Shown: positions 1 through 12,280 of the stretch, piece after piece
How the letters are laid out: every line of letters starts with the position of its first letter
Numbering within the stretch: position 1 is the first letter of the stretch
DNA from: Hysterium pulicare CBS 123377
Lineage: Eukaryota > Ascomycota > Dothideomycetes > Hysteriales > Hysteriaceae
DNA: 64,000 nt
Assembly: GCA_000467715.1 (NCBI GenBank)
Contig: AJFK01000885.1
Coordinates: 1 to 64,000, forward strand
Direction of reading: 5' to 3'
Position numbers and translations under genes: made by a program
Notes under the pieces: model-generated
The model's database searches: none
Seen by the model: only the letters and a program-made list of their open reading frames with translations
Told to the model about the DNA's origin: nothing

Positions 1-1315
1 TTTTAGAAATATTAAATCTTAGAAATATTAAATACTAGATTAACTATCTCTAGGGTGAAGGTTTTTAAAAAAACCTACCTATATTGGGGCATTGTATTAG
101 AGCTTCCGGATGCAGAACTGGGATGAAGAGCATCTCGAATGTTCCTTCAGCATTTCGCTCCAGATAACAATGCTTTCTGAAACCCCGAGCAGTTACGAAA
201 CCGGAAAAGCCGAGATACTTGATCATCTGGAGATCAGGTCTTGACTTCACCAGAGCTTCAACGCACGGACTCCGAGTATAAGCACCAACCGAGAGAGAGG
301 GGACGCCGTCATTTGAGCTGATGATTCGTCCATGCCGTCGTTATACTACTTCGAGCTGTCATCGTGCTTCTTTTTAGTGCTGTCATCTTCAACCCCTAGT
401 ATTGTGCTTTAACGCCTTCTTCTCTCTAGAGTATGTGGAAATGGGGAGAGTACAGAGACCTGTCTTCTTTGTGGAAGTGGAAATAATCAGCTTTGATGGA
501 ACTAGAAAGAGATAGTCTTAAGATTGGGAACGAGAGTTTAAACTATATTTGGTCTTTAAGTGGAGGATGGTCTTATTGGTTAGACAAGATCTAGTTCTTG
601 CAACAATAGAAATAATATAGGTAATAAATTAGAAAAAGCCTTACTAAAGTAATACTTATAGAAATTTCTAAGCTATCTCCGACTACGTAAGGTATCATAG
701 AGCCTGCGCGAAGCGTAACTGAAAGTAACTCAAGTGTAGCCTGGTTTCAAGTAAAATGGGAAAAAATTACAGAATTCAAGTAATCACGTGGATGGGGGCG
801 TAAGTGTGAATGTTGGTCCGCTCCACGATAAAGTCGCATCTCAATCTATTTCATTAGCCAAACACAGATCGAAGCACGCCCGCGCGGGCCACGGAGATGC
901 GGCAATCGTCTTGGCTACCATCGTGAGATACTTTTGAGGCCTTTTCCAGAAGCCGACCTGGCCTTCAAAGGCCGATTTGAAGCTTGGGTGACACATCCAA
1001 AGTCAGATGCAGCGAATTCCTGAAGCTGCAAGTCACAACCTTAGTAAATGGACGTAAACTGACGTGTTTGCTTATGAGAAACATGCTATGGTGCTGATTG
1101 ATCAAGCTCGGGGCGTATCAGTTGGTTGTTTTTCCGGTGCCCCTCGCTCGCCACCTGTGACGATGGAGGCATTTTTTTCTAGCCACTGGGTCAACCTTCG
1201 CCAGTTTCACTCCCAACAAAACCACCTCTTCGCCTCGACATCGTCTTCCCGACTTACTGCATCCTCAGAACATCCAATTCATTCCTGATTTCTCTACAAA
1301 ACAGCCACCGCAATC
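1..1315. other. Gene-poor, partly AT-rich 5' edge; transaldolase upstream region
   Basis: No convincing gene is seen. The first 60 bases and roughly 540-660 are AT-rich with repeated aaatatt/tagaa words. Small open frames exist on both strands but lack recognisable motifs. The last 300 bases become C/T-rich and probably carry the promoter and leader of the transaldolase gene that starts at 1316. Confidence 0.5.
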
Positions 1316-2521
1316 ATGTCTACCTCTCTGGATCAATTGAAGGCTTCTGGCACCGTGAGTCTACCCCGCCATGACATTCCACCCCTCCGGACGCTCCGGA
1401 AATAGGCCGCTCAGCCTAAAAATCTTTAACTTCTACGAAGTTTGAACGTGAGACTGACAGCGAACGTTTGTTAGACCGTCGTCTGCGACTCCGGTGACTT
1501 CGCAACCATTGCCAAGTACAAACCACAAGATGCCACCACCAACCCCTCCTTGATCCTCGCCGCCTCCAAGAAGCCCGAATACGCAAAGCTGATCGATGCT
1601 GCTGTCGAATACGGCAAGAAGCACGGCAACGGCATCGAGGATCAAGTCGATGCCACATTAGACAACCTCCTGGTACAGTTCGGCAAGGAGATCCTCCAGA
1701 TTATCCCGGGCAAGGTCTCGACAGAAGTGGATGCGAGGTTTTCTTTTGACACTGAGGCATCGGTGAACAAGGCTCTTCACATCATTGACGTGCGTATATT
1801 AGAAGGCCCAAGCATGGTTTCCCCAATGGCTGACCCGCATTCAGCTCTACAAGGAGATTGGTATCGGCAAGGAGCGCATTCTCATCAAGATTGCCTCGAC
1901 ATGGGAGGGCATCAAAGCTGCCGAGATCCTTCAGTCAAAGCATGGAATCAACTGCAACTTGACCCTCATGTTCTCCTTGGTACAGGCTATCGCTGCCGCT
2001 GAGGCCGGCGCATTCCTCATTTCTCCCTTCGTAGGCCGTATTCTTGACTGGTACAAGGCAGCGACAAAGAAGGAATACTCTGCTGCGGACGACCCGGGTG
2101 TCAAGAGCGTCCAGGCAATCTTCAACTACTACAAGAAATATGACTACAAGACCATTGTCATGGGCGCCTCTTTCAGAAACATCGGAGAGATCACCGAGTT
2201 GGCTGGTTGCGATTATTTGACCATTGCTGTAAGTCAATTCACTAGGTTAGGAAAGTTCTTTTAGGAAGCTAACAATCGTTTTAGCCAAATCTCCTCGAGC
2301 AACTCTTCAACTCGAACGACTCGGTTCCCAAGAAACTGGATGCCTCGGGAGCATCATCGCTCGATATTGAGAAGAAGACGTACATCAACGACGAAGCCGA
2401 GTTCCGCTTCTACTTCAACGAGGAGCAGATGGCAGTTGAGAAGCTCCGTGAAGGTATTTCGAAATTCGCTGCTGATGCGGTTACACTCAAGGACATCCTG
2501 CGGAAGAAGATTGAGGCATAA
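1316..2521 (+). CDS. TAL1: Transaldolase
   Basis: Transaldolase of the non-oxidative pentose phosphate pathway, moving a dihydroxyacetone unit between sugar phosphates in the cytosol. Four exons are read at 1316-1354, 1475-1789, 1845-2228 and 2285-2521 with GT-AG introns, giving 324 residues, close to the usual length of the family. Visible hallmarks are DATTNPSL near the N-terminus, the Schiff-base lysine in [10 protein letters not shown] (about residue 133), [11 protein letters not shown] and the SPFVGR phosphate site. The start follows a C/A-rich leader (caatc before ATG) and begins MSTSLDQLK. Every reading frame is intact across the junctions. It is the first of three housekeeping genes on this strand. 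No other assignment is plausible. Confidence 0.97.
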
Positions 2522-2960
2522 AGTGGCTCCGATATCGGTCGTTGATTGCTTACGGGAGAACGAGGGTCATTTGAGGTCATTTTGCTGCGGATGTATTTCC
2601 TATCCCATGATTCCTCACAAGACTGTAGCTATGAGGTAGCCAAAATAAGTTCGTGATTCACCAAATAGACAGAAAAACAGATCCAACATGATGTGTGCAT
2701 AGGTTGTGCAATGCATCTAGTGGAGAACTCCCTGCAGCTTTGTAAGGAGAGGGGCCGATTTATCATGTATTGGCCGAGACCTGAGTTAATGCCGTCAAGT
2801 CCGAAGCATTTGCGTCACCTGTTTGCCCCGCTTGCTGGTTAGAAATTCCCGAAGCTGCCGCTCGCTCAACCTCCATCTACCTCGCACTGTACAGGAAGTA
2901 TTTCGAAATCACCTACATATCTCATCTAAAAGCATCCAAATCCGATCTATATCCATCAAA
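2522..2960. other. Intergenic region, TAL1 3' end to SOD1 promoter
   Basis: About 440 bases without a recognisable gene. The right part, from about 2830, is C/T-rich and ends in the short leader atccatcaaa directly before the SOD1 ATG. It is likely the transaldolase 3' untranslated region plus the SOD1 promoter. Confidence 0.5.
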
Positions 2961-3882
2961 ATGGTCAAGGCTGGTAAGTGTACCACCAATTCGTCACGCA
3001 TCAAGCTCCATTGGACCAAGTGTGGGGCAGCCTTTCTGAGAGGGATTGAGCACGTTCTGTCAGAGAAGCTGTGCCGTCCTTCTGGAAGCGCATCATGGCC
3101 ATCGATTGGGTGAATTGCTCATCATGGACGACCCTGATGGATAGTCCAGGAGCAGTGGTTCCAGCCCGGACAGCCCACGGTGTGCGCTCCAATGAGGGGC
3201 ATCACACCATAGCCAACCCGAGATGTTGTGAATATAACTGACAGATTCTAGTCGCTGTCCTCCGTGGAGACTCCAACGTCAAGGGCACTGTTACCTTCGA
3301 ACAGTCCTCAGAGTCGAGCCCTACCACCGTCTCATGGGAAATCTCCGGTCACGATGCCAACGCTGAGCGAGGCATGCATGTGCACGCTTTCGGCGACAAC
3401 ACCAATGGATGCACATCTGCTGGACCTCACTGTGAGCTTCCGTCACGCCTTTTAGTTTTAAACGTCGATTCAATGACGCTAATCAACGTCTCTCTCTCGC
3501 ACAGTCAACCCACACAATAAGACGCACGGTGCTCCCTCCGACGACGAGCGCCATGTTGGTGACTTGGGCAACTTCAAGACTGATGGCCAGGGCAATGCTC
3601 AGGGATCCGTGACAGACAAGCTCATCAAGCTCATCGGCTCCGAGAGTGTTATTGGCGTAAGAAACCAATCCTACATTCTGACAATATCAAGAATGCATTC
3701 TGACTAGGAATAGCGTACCATCGTCGTCCACGCTGGCACTGATGATCTCGGCAAGGGCGGACACGAGGAATCAAAGAAGACTGGCAATGCTGGTGGTCGC
3801 CCAGCGTGCGGTGAGTTGCACGAAAAAACGAGCTGAGAAAGTAAAACTGATTTGTATAGGTGTCATTGGCATTGCCGCATAG
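2961..3882 (+). CDS. SOD1: Cu/Zn superoxide dismutase
   Basis: Cytosolic Cu/Zn superoxide dismutase, converting superoxide to oxygen and hydrogen peroxide. Five exons are inferred (2961-2973, 3252-3431, 3505-3656, 3714-3810, 3860-3882), giving 154 residues, the standard fungal size. The first exon holds only 13 coding bases. Copper and zinc ligands are visible in HVHAFGD, in [12 protein letters not shown] followed by ERHVGDLGN, and in [18 protein letters not shown]. The active-site arginine and the disulfide cysteine appear in [10 protein letters not shown], and the chain ends GVIGIAA. All splice junctions keep the frame. A transaldolase gene precedes it and Tudor-SN follows on the same strand. 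Confidence 0.97.
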
Positions 3883-4650
3883 ATTGGTCCTAGAGCAAGA
3901 TCCAACCCCGCTCACTCCACCACCGTCCGCTTCAATATTCTTAGGAACAACTTGGACGTAGTTGGCAAACGTGATTAGAAAAGGAGTTGCTTAGTGATCA
4001 GCATAACAATAAAAGAAACACTCTTACATTTGTCTCATTGCTGAGAGTGATGTGACGCTCAAATTGCTCATATGAAGCAAGACCGCACAGTGGCTCCACA
4101 TTTGATGATTGTGCTCGTGAAGCGAACCCAAAATTGGAGCTTTGATGCAGAAAGGTGACGTTTTTCGTTTAAGGGTGCATTCACCCCACAAATTCGAGAT
4201 CTCGGGTCAGCCTTAAGAAAGAAATCTTATTTTGAACCACAACCACCCAAGCTACACCCACCTCGAAAACATTTTGCGTAACCCACCAAAAGCGACACCT
4301 TCCACTCTCTCTTGCAACCTGTCAATTGCTCAGGCACATCACCAGACTTTCGAATTCCAAGCTCGCGTGAGTCCCCTCCAATTTGCCCCGCCATCAGCGC
4401 TCTTGTGAACACCTACACCTCAAGCTTGATGGGTTCGCCAACCATTCAAGACACCATCTTCGAAGCTCCAGATTTTTGGATCACACCGAACAAGGGAGCT
4501 GAGTTTGAGACATTCTACAGAGTCTACATTGGCTATGTAGAGTGGTAAAACCGAGCTTAGTTGTGGTTGGGCTTACAAGTCTTGGAGCCACCGAAATCTG
4601 CTTGAAAGTGGTGGCTAACTTTACCTTGCACTAGATATCCTCGCTTCATC
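3883..4650. other. Intergenic region between SOD1 and the Tudor-SN gene
   Basis: About 770 bases. A 78-codon open frame at 4312-4548 lacks any recognisable motif and is probably chance. A polypyrimidine/CA-rich stretch at about 4230-4330 is a reasonable candidate for the Tudor-SN promoter or leader. Confidence 0.4.
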
Positions 4651-7537
4651 ATGTCCCTCCTCGAAGCTAAAGTTAAAAGCGTCCTCTCCGGCGACACTGT
4701 CATCCTCCATAATGTGAACAATCCGAAGCAAGAGCGAACTCTAAGCCTTGCATTTGTTACGGCGCCGAGAATAAAGAGGGAGGGCGATGAGGTTAGCGAT
4801 TTCTTACATTGTGTATTTGTCGTCGAGAGGCCCACAGAGCTTCGACCAACAGCTCAACGGCTGTGTGCAGCAAAACCATGCACCCATCCGCTGGCGGGGT
4901 GCCGAGTCTCAGGCACTCTTTTCATGAACCTGCTTGATGCTGAGCTAACCTAAACGTCGCAGCCTTTCGCCTTCGAATCCCGCGATTACCTCCGCCGCTT
5001 GCTCGTAGGCAAGGTCGTACATTTCAAAGTCCTCTATAAAATTCCTACCGGCGCCAATCGCGAGTACGGTGTTATTTCCTTGCCGAACAAGACGCAACTA
5101 CCCGAACTCGCAGTCGCAGAAGGATGGCTGAAACTTCGAGATGATGCAGGTCGAAAGGATGACTCTGAGGAGGCGGCCGCTATACTGGAGAAGCTTCAAG
5201 TAGTGGAGGCTAGGGCGAAAGCAGATTCCAAGGGCCTATGGGCCGAGTCGGGGGGAAGGATTGACTCGTCCCATGAGGTACCGGATGCGAAGTCGTTCGT
5301 GGAGGAGTGGAAGGGAAAGAACATTGACGGTAGGCACACACATATGTCCTCTACTTATGATGACAGGTTAGCTAACAAAAGCAGCGATCGTTGAGAAGGT
5401 CCTTTCTGGTGATCGCCTCATAGTCCGACTCCTTCTATCACCCACGAAGCACGTACAGACCATGCTACTCATTGCAGGTATTCGAGCCCCAGCAACGAAA
5501 CGCACGAATCCTTCAGATGGGAAGGAGCAACCTGCCGAACCTTTCGGCGAAGAGGCGCAACAGTTCGTCGAAATGCGACTCCTCCAACGTAATATCATCG
5601 TCAACGTACTCGGCGTTAGTCCTGCGGGCCAGATTGTCGGAAACGTGAAGCATCCCGTAAATGGTAGCATTGCACCTTTCCTATTGAAATCTGGCTTGGC
5701 GCGATGTACAGACCACCATTCGACACTTCTTGGTTCAGATATGGGTGCTCTAAGGCAAGCTGAAAAGGCTGCCAAGGACAGTCGGCAAGGTGTATTCCAA
5801 GGCCATGTGGCGGCGAAGACATCTGGGTCTGGAGAGCTGGAAGCCGTGGTGAGCAGAGTGCAGAGCGCCGACACTATCTTCCTCCGAAACAAGTCAGGCA
5901 GTGAGAAGCGCATCAATCTCAGCAGCGTCAGGCAACCTAAACCCTCAGATCCCAAGCAGTCACCGTGGGGAGCAGAAGCTAAGGAGTTTCTCCGAAAGCG
6001 ACTGATCGGAAAGCATGTCAAATTCACTATCGATGGAAAGCGTGCTGCGACAGAAGGCTATGATGAGCGAGAAATGGCAACTGTCAAATCTGGCGACAAA
6101 AATGTTGGTCTGCTGTTGGTTGAGAACGGTTTTGCTTCCGTCATTAGACATCGTCATGAAGATACTGACCGAAGCCCCATCTACGACGAATTGCTACTCG
6201 CTGAGCAGAAGGCACAAGAGGAGGGCAAAGGAATTTGGGGAGAAAAGCCACCCGCGGCAAAACAATACGTCGATTACTCAGAGAGCTTGGAGAAAGCTAA
6301 ACGCCAGCTAACGCTACTATCGAGGCAGCGCAAGGTACCAGCTGTCGTCGACTTTGTGAAATCTGGATCACGATTCACGGTTCTAGTGCCTCGGGAAAAT
6401 GCGAAGCTCACATTCGTCCTCTCTGGCATCCGCGCCCCGAAGTCCGCTAGGAATCCAACAGACAAGGCCGAGCCATTTGGTCAAGAGGCGCATGACTTTG
6501 CCAACCGACGGACTATGCAGCGCGATGTTGAAATTGACGTGGAAGACTGCGACAAAGTGGGAGGGTTCATTGGAACTCTCTACATTAACCGTGAGAATTT
6601 CGCCAAAGCCCTGCTCGAAGAAGGCCTTGCATCTGTCCACGCTTACTCTGCTGAGAAGTCTGGCAACGCAAATGAGCTTTTCGCTGCGGAACAGAAAGCT
6701 AAGGACGCACGTAAAGGTTTGTGGCACGACTACGACCCCTCAGCTGAAGAAGAAGACGAAGCGCCTGGAGCCGCTGCAGAAACAAATGGTCAAAATGGCG
6801 ATGCAACAGCACAAGCTCCCCGTCGAAAGGACTATCGCGACGTAGTCATCACGCATGTCGACGAATCGGGCAAGCTCAAAATCCAACAAATCGGCACCGG
6901 CACCGCAGCGTTAACAGAACTCATGAATGCCTTCCGTTCTTTCCACATCAACCCTTCAAACGCCACATCTCTCCCCAATCCCCCGAAAGCCGGCGACTTC
7001 GTGGCAGCCAAGTTCACAGCCGACGACGAATGGTACCGAGCCCGCATCCGACGCAACGACCGCGAAGCCAAGAAAGCAGAAGTCGTGTACGTCGACTACG
7101 GTAACTCGGAAACAATACCGTGGACGCGCCTCCGACCACTCTCTCAAGCGCAATTCCTTCCCTCAAAGCTAAAACCACAAGCTCAAGACGCACAACTCTC
7201 TTTCCTTCAACTGCCATCAAACCCAGAATACCTCGCCGACGCAGTCGATTTCATTGCACGCGAAACAGCAGATCGACAGCTCGTGGCGAATGTTGACGCT
7301 GTGGAGAAGGATGGTGGGCTTTGGGTCACGCTCTTCGATCCCAATGAGAGCAAGACTGGTGAACAGAGCGTCAACGCCGACGTCGTGGGTGAAGGGTTAG
7401 CGATGGTGCCGCGGAAACTGAAGGCCTGGGAACGGGCGGCGGGGACGGTGCTTGAGGGGCTTAAGAAGAGGGAGGCGGAGGCGAAGGAGGGGAGGAGGGG
7501 GGTTTGGGAGTATGGGGATTTGACCGAGGATGATTAG
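4651..7537 (+). CDS. SND1: Tudor-SN / staphylococcal nuclease domain protein
   Basis: Orthologue of Tudor-SN (SND1/p100), a multi-domain RNA-binding nuclease-like protein linked in other eukaryotes to RNA silencing complexes, stress granules and RNA decay. Three exons (4651-4791, 4963-5329, 5385-7537) give 886 residues, the usual length. Repeated staphylococcal-nuclease-like modules are visible, each with a VLSGD-type strand, an IRAP(K) turn and a GLA(S)/KGxWxE ending. They are followed by a Tudor domain at about residues 700-760 with AGDFVAAKF, WYRA and VYVDYGNSE, and then a C-terminal nuclease-like remnant. Introns are 171 and 55 bp. A 219-codon antisense frame inside exon 3 is a shadow. 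The array of TATA units begins less than 400 bp downstream. Confidence 0.95.
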
Positions 7538-7836
7538 GTCTGAGGCTTTCTTGGAGTTGGGCGGGAATGAGGAATGGTGGGATTTCTATTTGTCTGGGAC
7601 AATGTCTGGGATGCATTATGGCCACTTTGAAAAGGACTGCTTGCTTGCATTAGCAAAAAGGATGGAAACACTTGCATAGCGGATAGCATGGCCTTTTAAA
7701 AAGCAATGAACGAGATTGTTTGCTTGATTGCTTGTTCATCTTCCTCCTCTCTACTCTTCGTCTGACGCTATTCTTTGTAAGGGCTGGGTTGTGGTTCGAG
7801 AGCTCACCGCTCTTCCTTCGTTCAACTCCCTTTCTC

Positions 7837-8578
7837 GTGACGCGTTACCTAATCCCTCTCCTACCACGCTGGATATAAAAACCCCTCGCTCCCCCTTCGA
7901 GGATACTCTTTCCTTCTTCACAACATCCGCTCTCTCCAGCGGTGGGCAGTGACCACGCAGAACACAACATGGTTGCTACCGCTGCCGGCCTCTCGGTCCA
8001 AACTCAAGACTTGACAGCGCTATGTGTCTGCGTCGTCGAGCTCGAGTCCAACATTGGACAACGCAAGTCTTATGGCTGCTGTCGGTGCTGTGTCTTGGTG
8101 CAACACGACCAAGCAGGGATTGCGATGTGTTTGGACTCGGGGAAGCCAGAAATCAGACACCCAGAGGACATCAAATGGGCGCGGTGGGATCTGGGTCACA
8201 GCATTGTGAAGAAAGCAGGCATGCTGGCTGGCTGGTTGGTCGGGAGAAATCCAAATCCAGTGGATGCGCTCGTCATGGTTGTGTCCCGGTTGGTGGTTCA
8301 AAGGTATCGGTGCCTTGGTTCCATGCTGGGTTGGAGAGTCGAAATCGATTGGATGGACGTCTTGTGGTTGTGGGTGTGTTGCTTTAAATCACAACACTGA
8401 TCACGGCGATGGGTGGTTGGTTGGGGAATTTGGGTTGGGGTTGAAGGGTGCGTGGGTTGGGATGGGGGCCAAATTTTGGAAGGCGGTGTCGGAATGTTCG
8501 GGAGGTGGGGGTGGAGAGAGAGGGTTGAGGGTAAGGGTGTGGGGATTCGGTTGATGGGGTGATGGTGATGATGATGAG
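7837..8578 (+). promoter_or_regulatory. Array unit L1: TATA promoter and body
   Basis: CGTGACGCGTTACCTAATC precedes TATAAAA at 7874-7880. An ATG at 7969 opens a 143-codon frame starting MVATAAGLSVQ. Motif A is at 7995-8002 and motif B at about 8122. A TGATGATGATGA element closes the unit at about 8562-8578. The frame has no known domain. Confidence 0.6.
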
Positions 8579-8699
8579 TAGGTATCCGGATGGAACGATG
8601 CGTATCAGTATGGAGGTATGATGAAGGAGATCTACCATACCTATTTTCTTAACGTAAGATGTAAGACGAGGTTGTTGCAATTGCAAGGTAGTTAGCCAT

Positions 8700-9376
8700 T
8701 CCCATAACTCTCTCCTCTTCGCCCCTTACGATGGGCCTTATGCCCTGTTTCCTACCACAGCTCCCTCAATGTCTCCCTACCTCCTCTTATTCGTACCCCA
8801 GACTTATTACATTACATAATCCCCGTTCCTAAGTTTCTGATATAAAAGGCCTCCCTCCCTCCCTCCTTCAAGATCCCTTTCTTCCTCACAACAAGCCTCA
8901 GCACCTTGGTGCGGAGTCTTCAAAAGACGCCGACACAGATACGTCATGGCTTCTGCCGCTGGTGCGTCTTCATACCAGAAAGAACAAACGCACTATGCAA
9001 GAAAGTCCCATATTCTTTTCACGTGGCACCACATGGCGTCTTTCTCGTGCTAAAACCTTACACTGATTCTCCTGATGTGGCTGGATTCGAGAGTGGGGAT
9101 CAAACCTGCCAGAGGCTGTCCATATGGGCTTGTCCTGCTTGTGGCATCGAAAAATGTGTGCGGGGGTTTCGCATGGTTTGGTCCTCGCTTGGGGAGGGTT
9201 TGATTGGGATGGAGGGAGCGTGGTGGGATTGGGTTGCGTTGGGGACTGTAATCTGACGATGGCAGACAACTATATTTGGAGATATGGGGAGAGTGGGGAT
9301 GATTTGAGGGGATGAAGAGTGAAGGGTGAAGAGGTGATGGATGCGGGGATGGATTTGTGGTAGTGATGATGATGAG
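8700..9376 (+). promoter_or_regulatory. Array unit L2: TATA promoter and body
   Basis: TATAAAA at 8841-8847 is followed by a CCCTCC pyrimidine run and CCTCACAACAAG. An ATG at 8946 opens a short frame (MASAAGASSYQ, about 35 codons). A motif B-like stretch lies at about 9073-9100 and the GTGATGATGATGA element at 9363-9376. Confidence 0.6.
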
Positions 9377-9499
9377 TAAGTAGGAGGAGATAGAGTGGCG
9401 AGCATGCTCCTGGCGTTCAGTTGATGATGATAATCTCGTTCTACTCACCCACCTATCTTAACGAAGCATACGATCGGTAGGGTTTTGCCTACGTCCTTG

Positions 9500-9908
9500 C
9501 TCCCGTGATCTCTCCCGCTCTTTCCCAGGCCAGAAAGTCTATATATACCTCCCCGCCCTCTCTGCCAAGTTCTTTTCTTCTCTACACACCACCTCCGCAG
9601 CGGCGGCGGCGCGAACATCGCGCAAGTCTCAACTTACAGTATCCGGCAGACGAATGTGTCCTGCGTGCGGCATGAATCTCACTTCTCAACGGAAAAAGAG
9701 GAGTTCACAGACAGCATATGTTCCTGCCTGGGAAGCGTCCAGAGCCCGGAAAAGTACATGCTGTATGTTGGGTCTGAGCTGTGGTTCAAAATAGGCATCA
9801 TCGAACTCCGATGCCTGGAGAGCTGGGGGAGGGTTTGAGTGAGATAAATTGATCAGAAAGGGCCAAATGATGGGGTTGGGGTGGTGGTTAGTGGTAGTGA
9901 TGATGATT
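9500..9908 (+). promoter_or_regulatory. Array unit L3: TATA promoter and body
   Basis: CCCGTGATCTCTCCC precedes TATATATA at 9540-9547, then a pyrimidine tract and a GCGGCGGCGGC patch near 9600. No long frame is evident. The element GTGATGATGATT is at 9896-9908. Confidence 0.55.
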
Positions 9909-10107
9909 GGGAGTATGAAAGAGAGATGATGATGAAAAGTTCTGCCATACTACTCTTTGTGTGGTTCTTCGAGTGTGGGGAAAGGAGAGATTGTTTTTCT
10001 GGTCTCATTACGGGGAGTATGTTTTCTCTCCAACAGATGAATGGGCTTAGCACTGCAGTATATCAACCTCTCTCGCCCTCTCCTCACCGCTTTCCAACAC
10101 CTCCCTC

Positions 10108-10573
10108 GCGGCTTATTACCTAATCTCCCTACTCAATCCATCTATAAAATCTCTAAGCTCCCTCTTCAAAAGCTCTTTCTTCTTCACAACATCTACTACT
10201 ATCTAGGAATGGAGCAAGTAGTCAACCAAAACATGAACAAAGAATGGTCACATGAGTGTGGTCCGCGGCGGTGCTTTCGGGTTCAAAACAGCACCCAGAG
10301 CAAGCACATGTTTGGCCGGAGAACTCTAGACCAATGAAGGGCTCCGAAATCATGTGGCGAGTTGGAGGTGGACCATATCTTCTTGGTTCTAGACGCCTAT
10401 GCGTGTTTGAGATGGCGGGAATTGGGCACGATTTCGCGGGAGGGCTTCTAGAGCTTACAACGGCACAAAGATCATGTCCAGAGAGCTTGGATGCGCTGAG
10501 ATGGTGAAGGAGCTTGAAGGGGTGAGGGTGAGGCGATGAGGTGATAGGGTTGTAGGTGCTGGTAGTGATGATC
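10108..10573 (+). promoter_or_regulatory. Array unit L4: TATA promoter and body
   Basis: TTACCTAATCTCCC precedes TATAAAA at 10143-10149, then CTTCTTCACAACATC. A GTGGTCCGCGGCGG patch precedes the motif A-like GGGTTCAAAAC near 10279 and a clear motif B at about 10307-10330. An 83-codon frame spans 10256-10507 (MWSAAVLSGSK). The GTGATGATC element is at about 10563-10573. Confidence 0.6.
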
Positions 10574-10619
10574 AGGTGCGGGGTCGAGTAATGGAAAGTA
10601 GCATTAGTTAAAGAAGGTA

Positions 10620-11457
10620 ACTATATATATTTCTCTAATACTCTTTTCTAGTTCTCTTTGTTACAGGGACAAAACTAATCGCTACTAGATTAGCTCTCTT
10701 GTCGTCTCTCTATCGCTCCTCTACTCCTTGTTCCAGGAACACTACAATATAAACTTGTAGATTTTCTCTAATTATTAAACTACTATATATTCTTAGAATT
10801 ATTTATTACTAGAATTATTTATTACTAGAATTATTAATTCCTAGCATTAATAATTCCTAGCATTAATAATTCCTAGTATTAATAATTCCTAGTATTAATA
10901 ATTCCTAGCATTAATAATTTCTAGCATTAATAATTCCTAGCATTAATAATTCCTAGCATTAATAATTCCCAGCATTAATAATTCCTAGCATTAGGAGGCT
11001 TAGAAGTAGTGGGCTTCCTTCTTAAAGGCTTCCTTCTTGAATAATCTTTTCTTTTCTATATTGTTTACTTCTACTTAAGTATTAAGCAAGGTGTCGACCG
11101 AACAAAACCTTTGCTAATGTCGAGTTATGAGCGTGGTCCGCAGCGGTTCTCTCGATCCAAAACCTCAGCACGCTACGACACGTGTTTGGCTGGCAGAGTC
11201 TATAATCTCCCACATATTTATTCTATGGATCGTTTGGAGCTGCTGATTCAATACAAATACTGGAACTCGCACGTGTTCTTCTGGGATTAGATTCCAGCAT
11301 TTGGGTTTTGAAGGAAGTAATGTTGGACTTCCAAAAGCTGGCGTCTTGCAGACCTATGTCTGGAGAGTTGGAGTGAGAGGAATGGGGGCGAGAAAAGTAA
11401 AAGAGATGATGAATGAGGTGGCTGGTGGGAATTCTATAGTTGATAGTGATGATGATT
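10620..11457 (+). promoter_or_regulatory. Array unit L5, split by AT-rich sequence
   Basis: A weak TATATATAT at 10622-10630 is followed by a pyrimidine leader like that of L4. The matching body (GTGGTCCGCAGCGG, motif A near 11153, motif B near 11180) only resumes at about 11090. The roughly 400 bp between them is AT-rich and includes a minisatellite. The element GTGATGATGATT is at 11445-11457. Confidence 0.55.
10798..10991. repeat. 16-bp AT-rich minisatellite
   Basis: About twelve tandem copies of a 16-base unit. Ten are close to TTAATAATTCCTAGCA with one-base variants (10831-10991), and two earlier copies are of the form TTATTTATTACTAGAA. It lies inside the AT-rich sequence that separates the promoter and body of array unit L5. 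There are no spacers, so it is not a CRISPR array. Confidence 0.9.
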
Positions 11458-11650
11458 ACGCTCGAGAGGGAGTGGTGAGGAATGAGTATCTTCAAGCGAT
11501 TATGGTGGGCTCTATCTATATACGTATGTTTACGCAGAATGAAGAAATGGGAGGTTACTTGGGCACTAGTTCCTGTCTGTCCCCACCCCCTTTTCTTTGG
11601 GAAGAAAGTCTTCAGCGATGTCTTCTCACCCTCTCTTCAATCCTTAACCC

Positions 11651-12168
11651 GTGACTCATTACCTGGTTTCTCATTCAACTCCCTGATTATAAAAACTCCA
11701 AACCTACTCCTTTTCAAACCTTCCTTCCTCCCTACAACGACTGCCTCCAAGAAGCAAGTCACTACCAAACTGGCGCAAAAATGCTCTACATGCTTGTGGC
11801 TGGTTGCTTCTGCTTCTGCTTCCTTGGTTCAGAGACTAAGTGACAGTACCATGAAGCGGCTTTCTGGGAAGAGGAAGTTCAAAAGGTGTGGAAGAAACTT
11901 CGAAATGGAGAATTGGAGCACTGGTCCAAACTTGATGCGCGGAAAGAGACACATGGTTGTTGCCCGGGGTTTTCCAAAAATAGCTGGAACGGATGGCTAT
12001 ATGTTGGGCTTGGAGTGGGGAGAAGGGCCAAAAGCCTACTTCAATCACCTCTACCGATCTCCTCCATGTCGGGGAGGTGGGTAAGAGACTTAACACTTTA
12101 AGGGCTGGTTGCGGTGGGGAGATGGGGTGTGACTGAGAGTTCGGTAGTGAGAGATATACGGTGATGAT
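11651..12168 (+). promoter_or_regulatory. Array unit L6: TATA promoter and body
   Basis: CCGTGACTCATTACCTGG precedes TATAAAA at 11688-11694. A pyrimidine run and CCCTACAACGAC follow. Motifs A and B are weak (CTTGGTTCAGAG near 11825, CTTTCTGGGAAGAGG near 11860). The element GGTGATGATGG is at about 12160. A 71-codon frame at 11886-12101 has no recognisable motif. Confidence 0.55.
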
Positions 12169-12280
12169 GGATCGAATTATCTCGTGGTGGTGGTGACAAA
12201 TATGGTTATATATGCTTAATAGGATTCCCATTGGTCGATTAGGTTGTCCTTCAAGCATAAGGAATGCGAGTTTGGTTTCT

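Noticed and set aside
5368-6027. 219-codon antisense frame inside Tudor-SN
   Set aside because: It overlaps a strongly conserved exon on the other strand and has no recognisable motif.
10798-10991. CRISPR-like array
   Set aside because: The copies are head to tail with no unique spacers and the organism is eukaryotic. It is a minisatellite.
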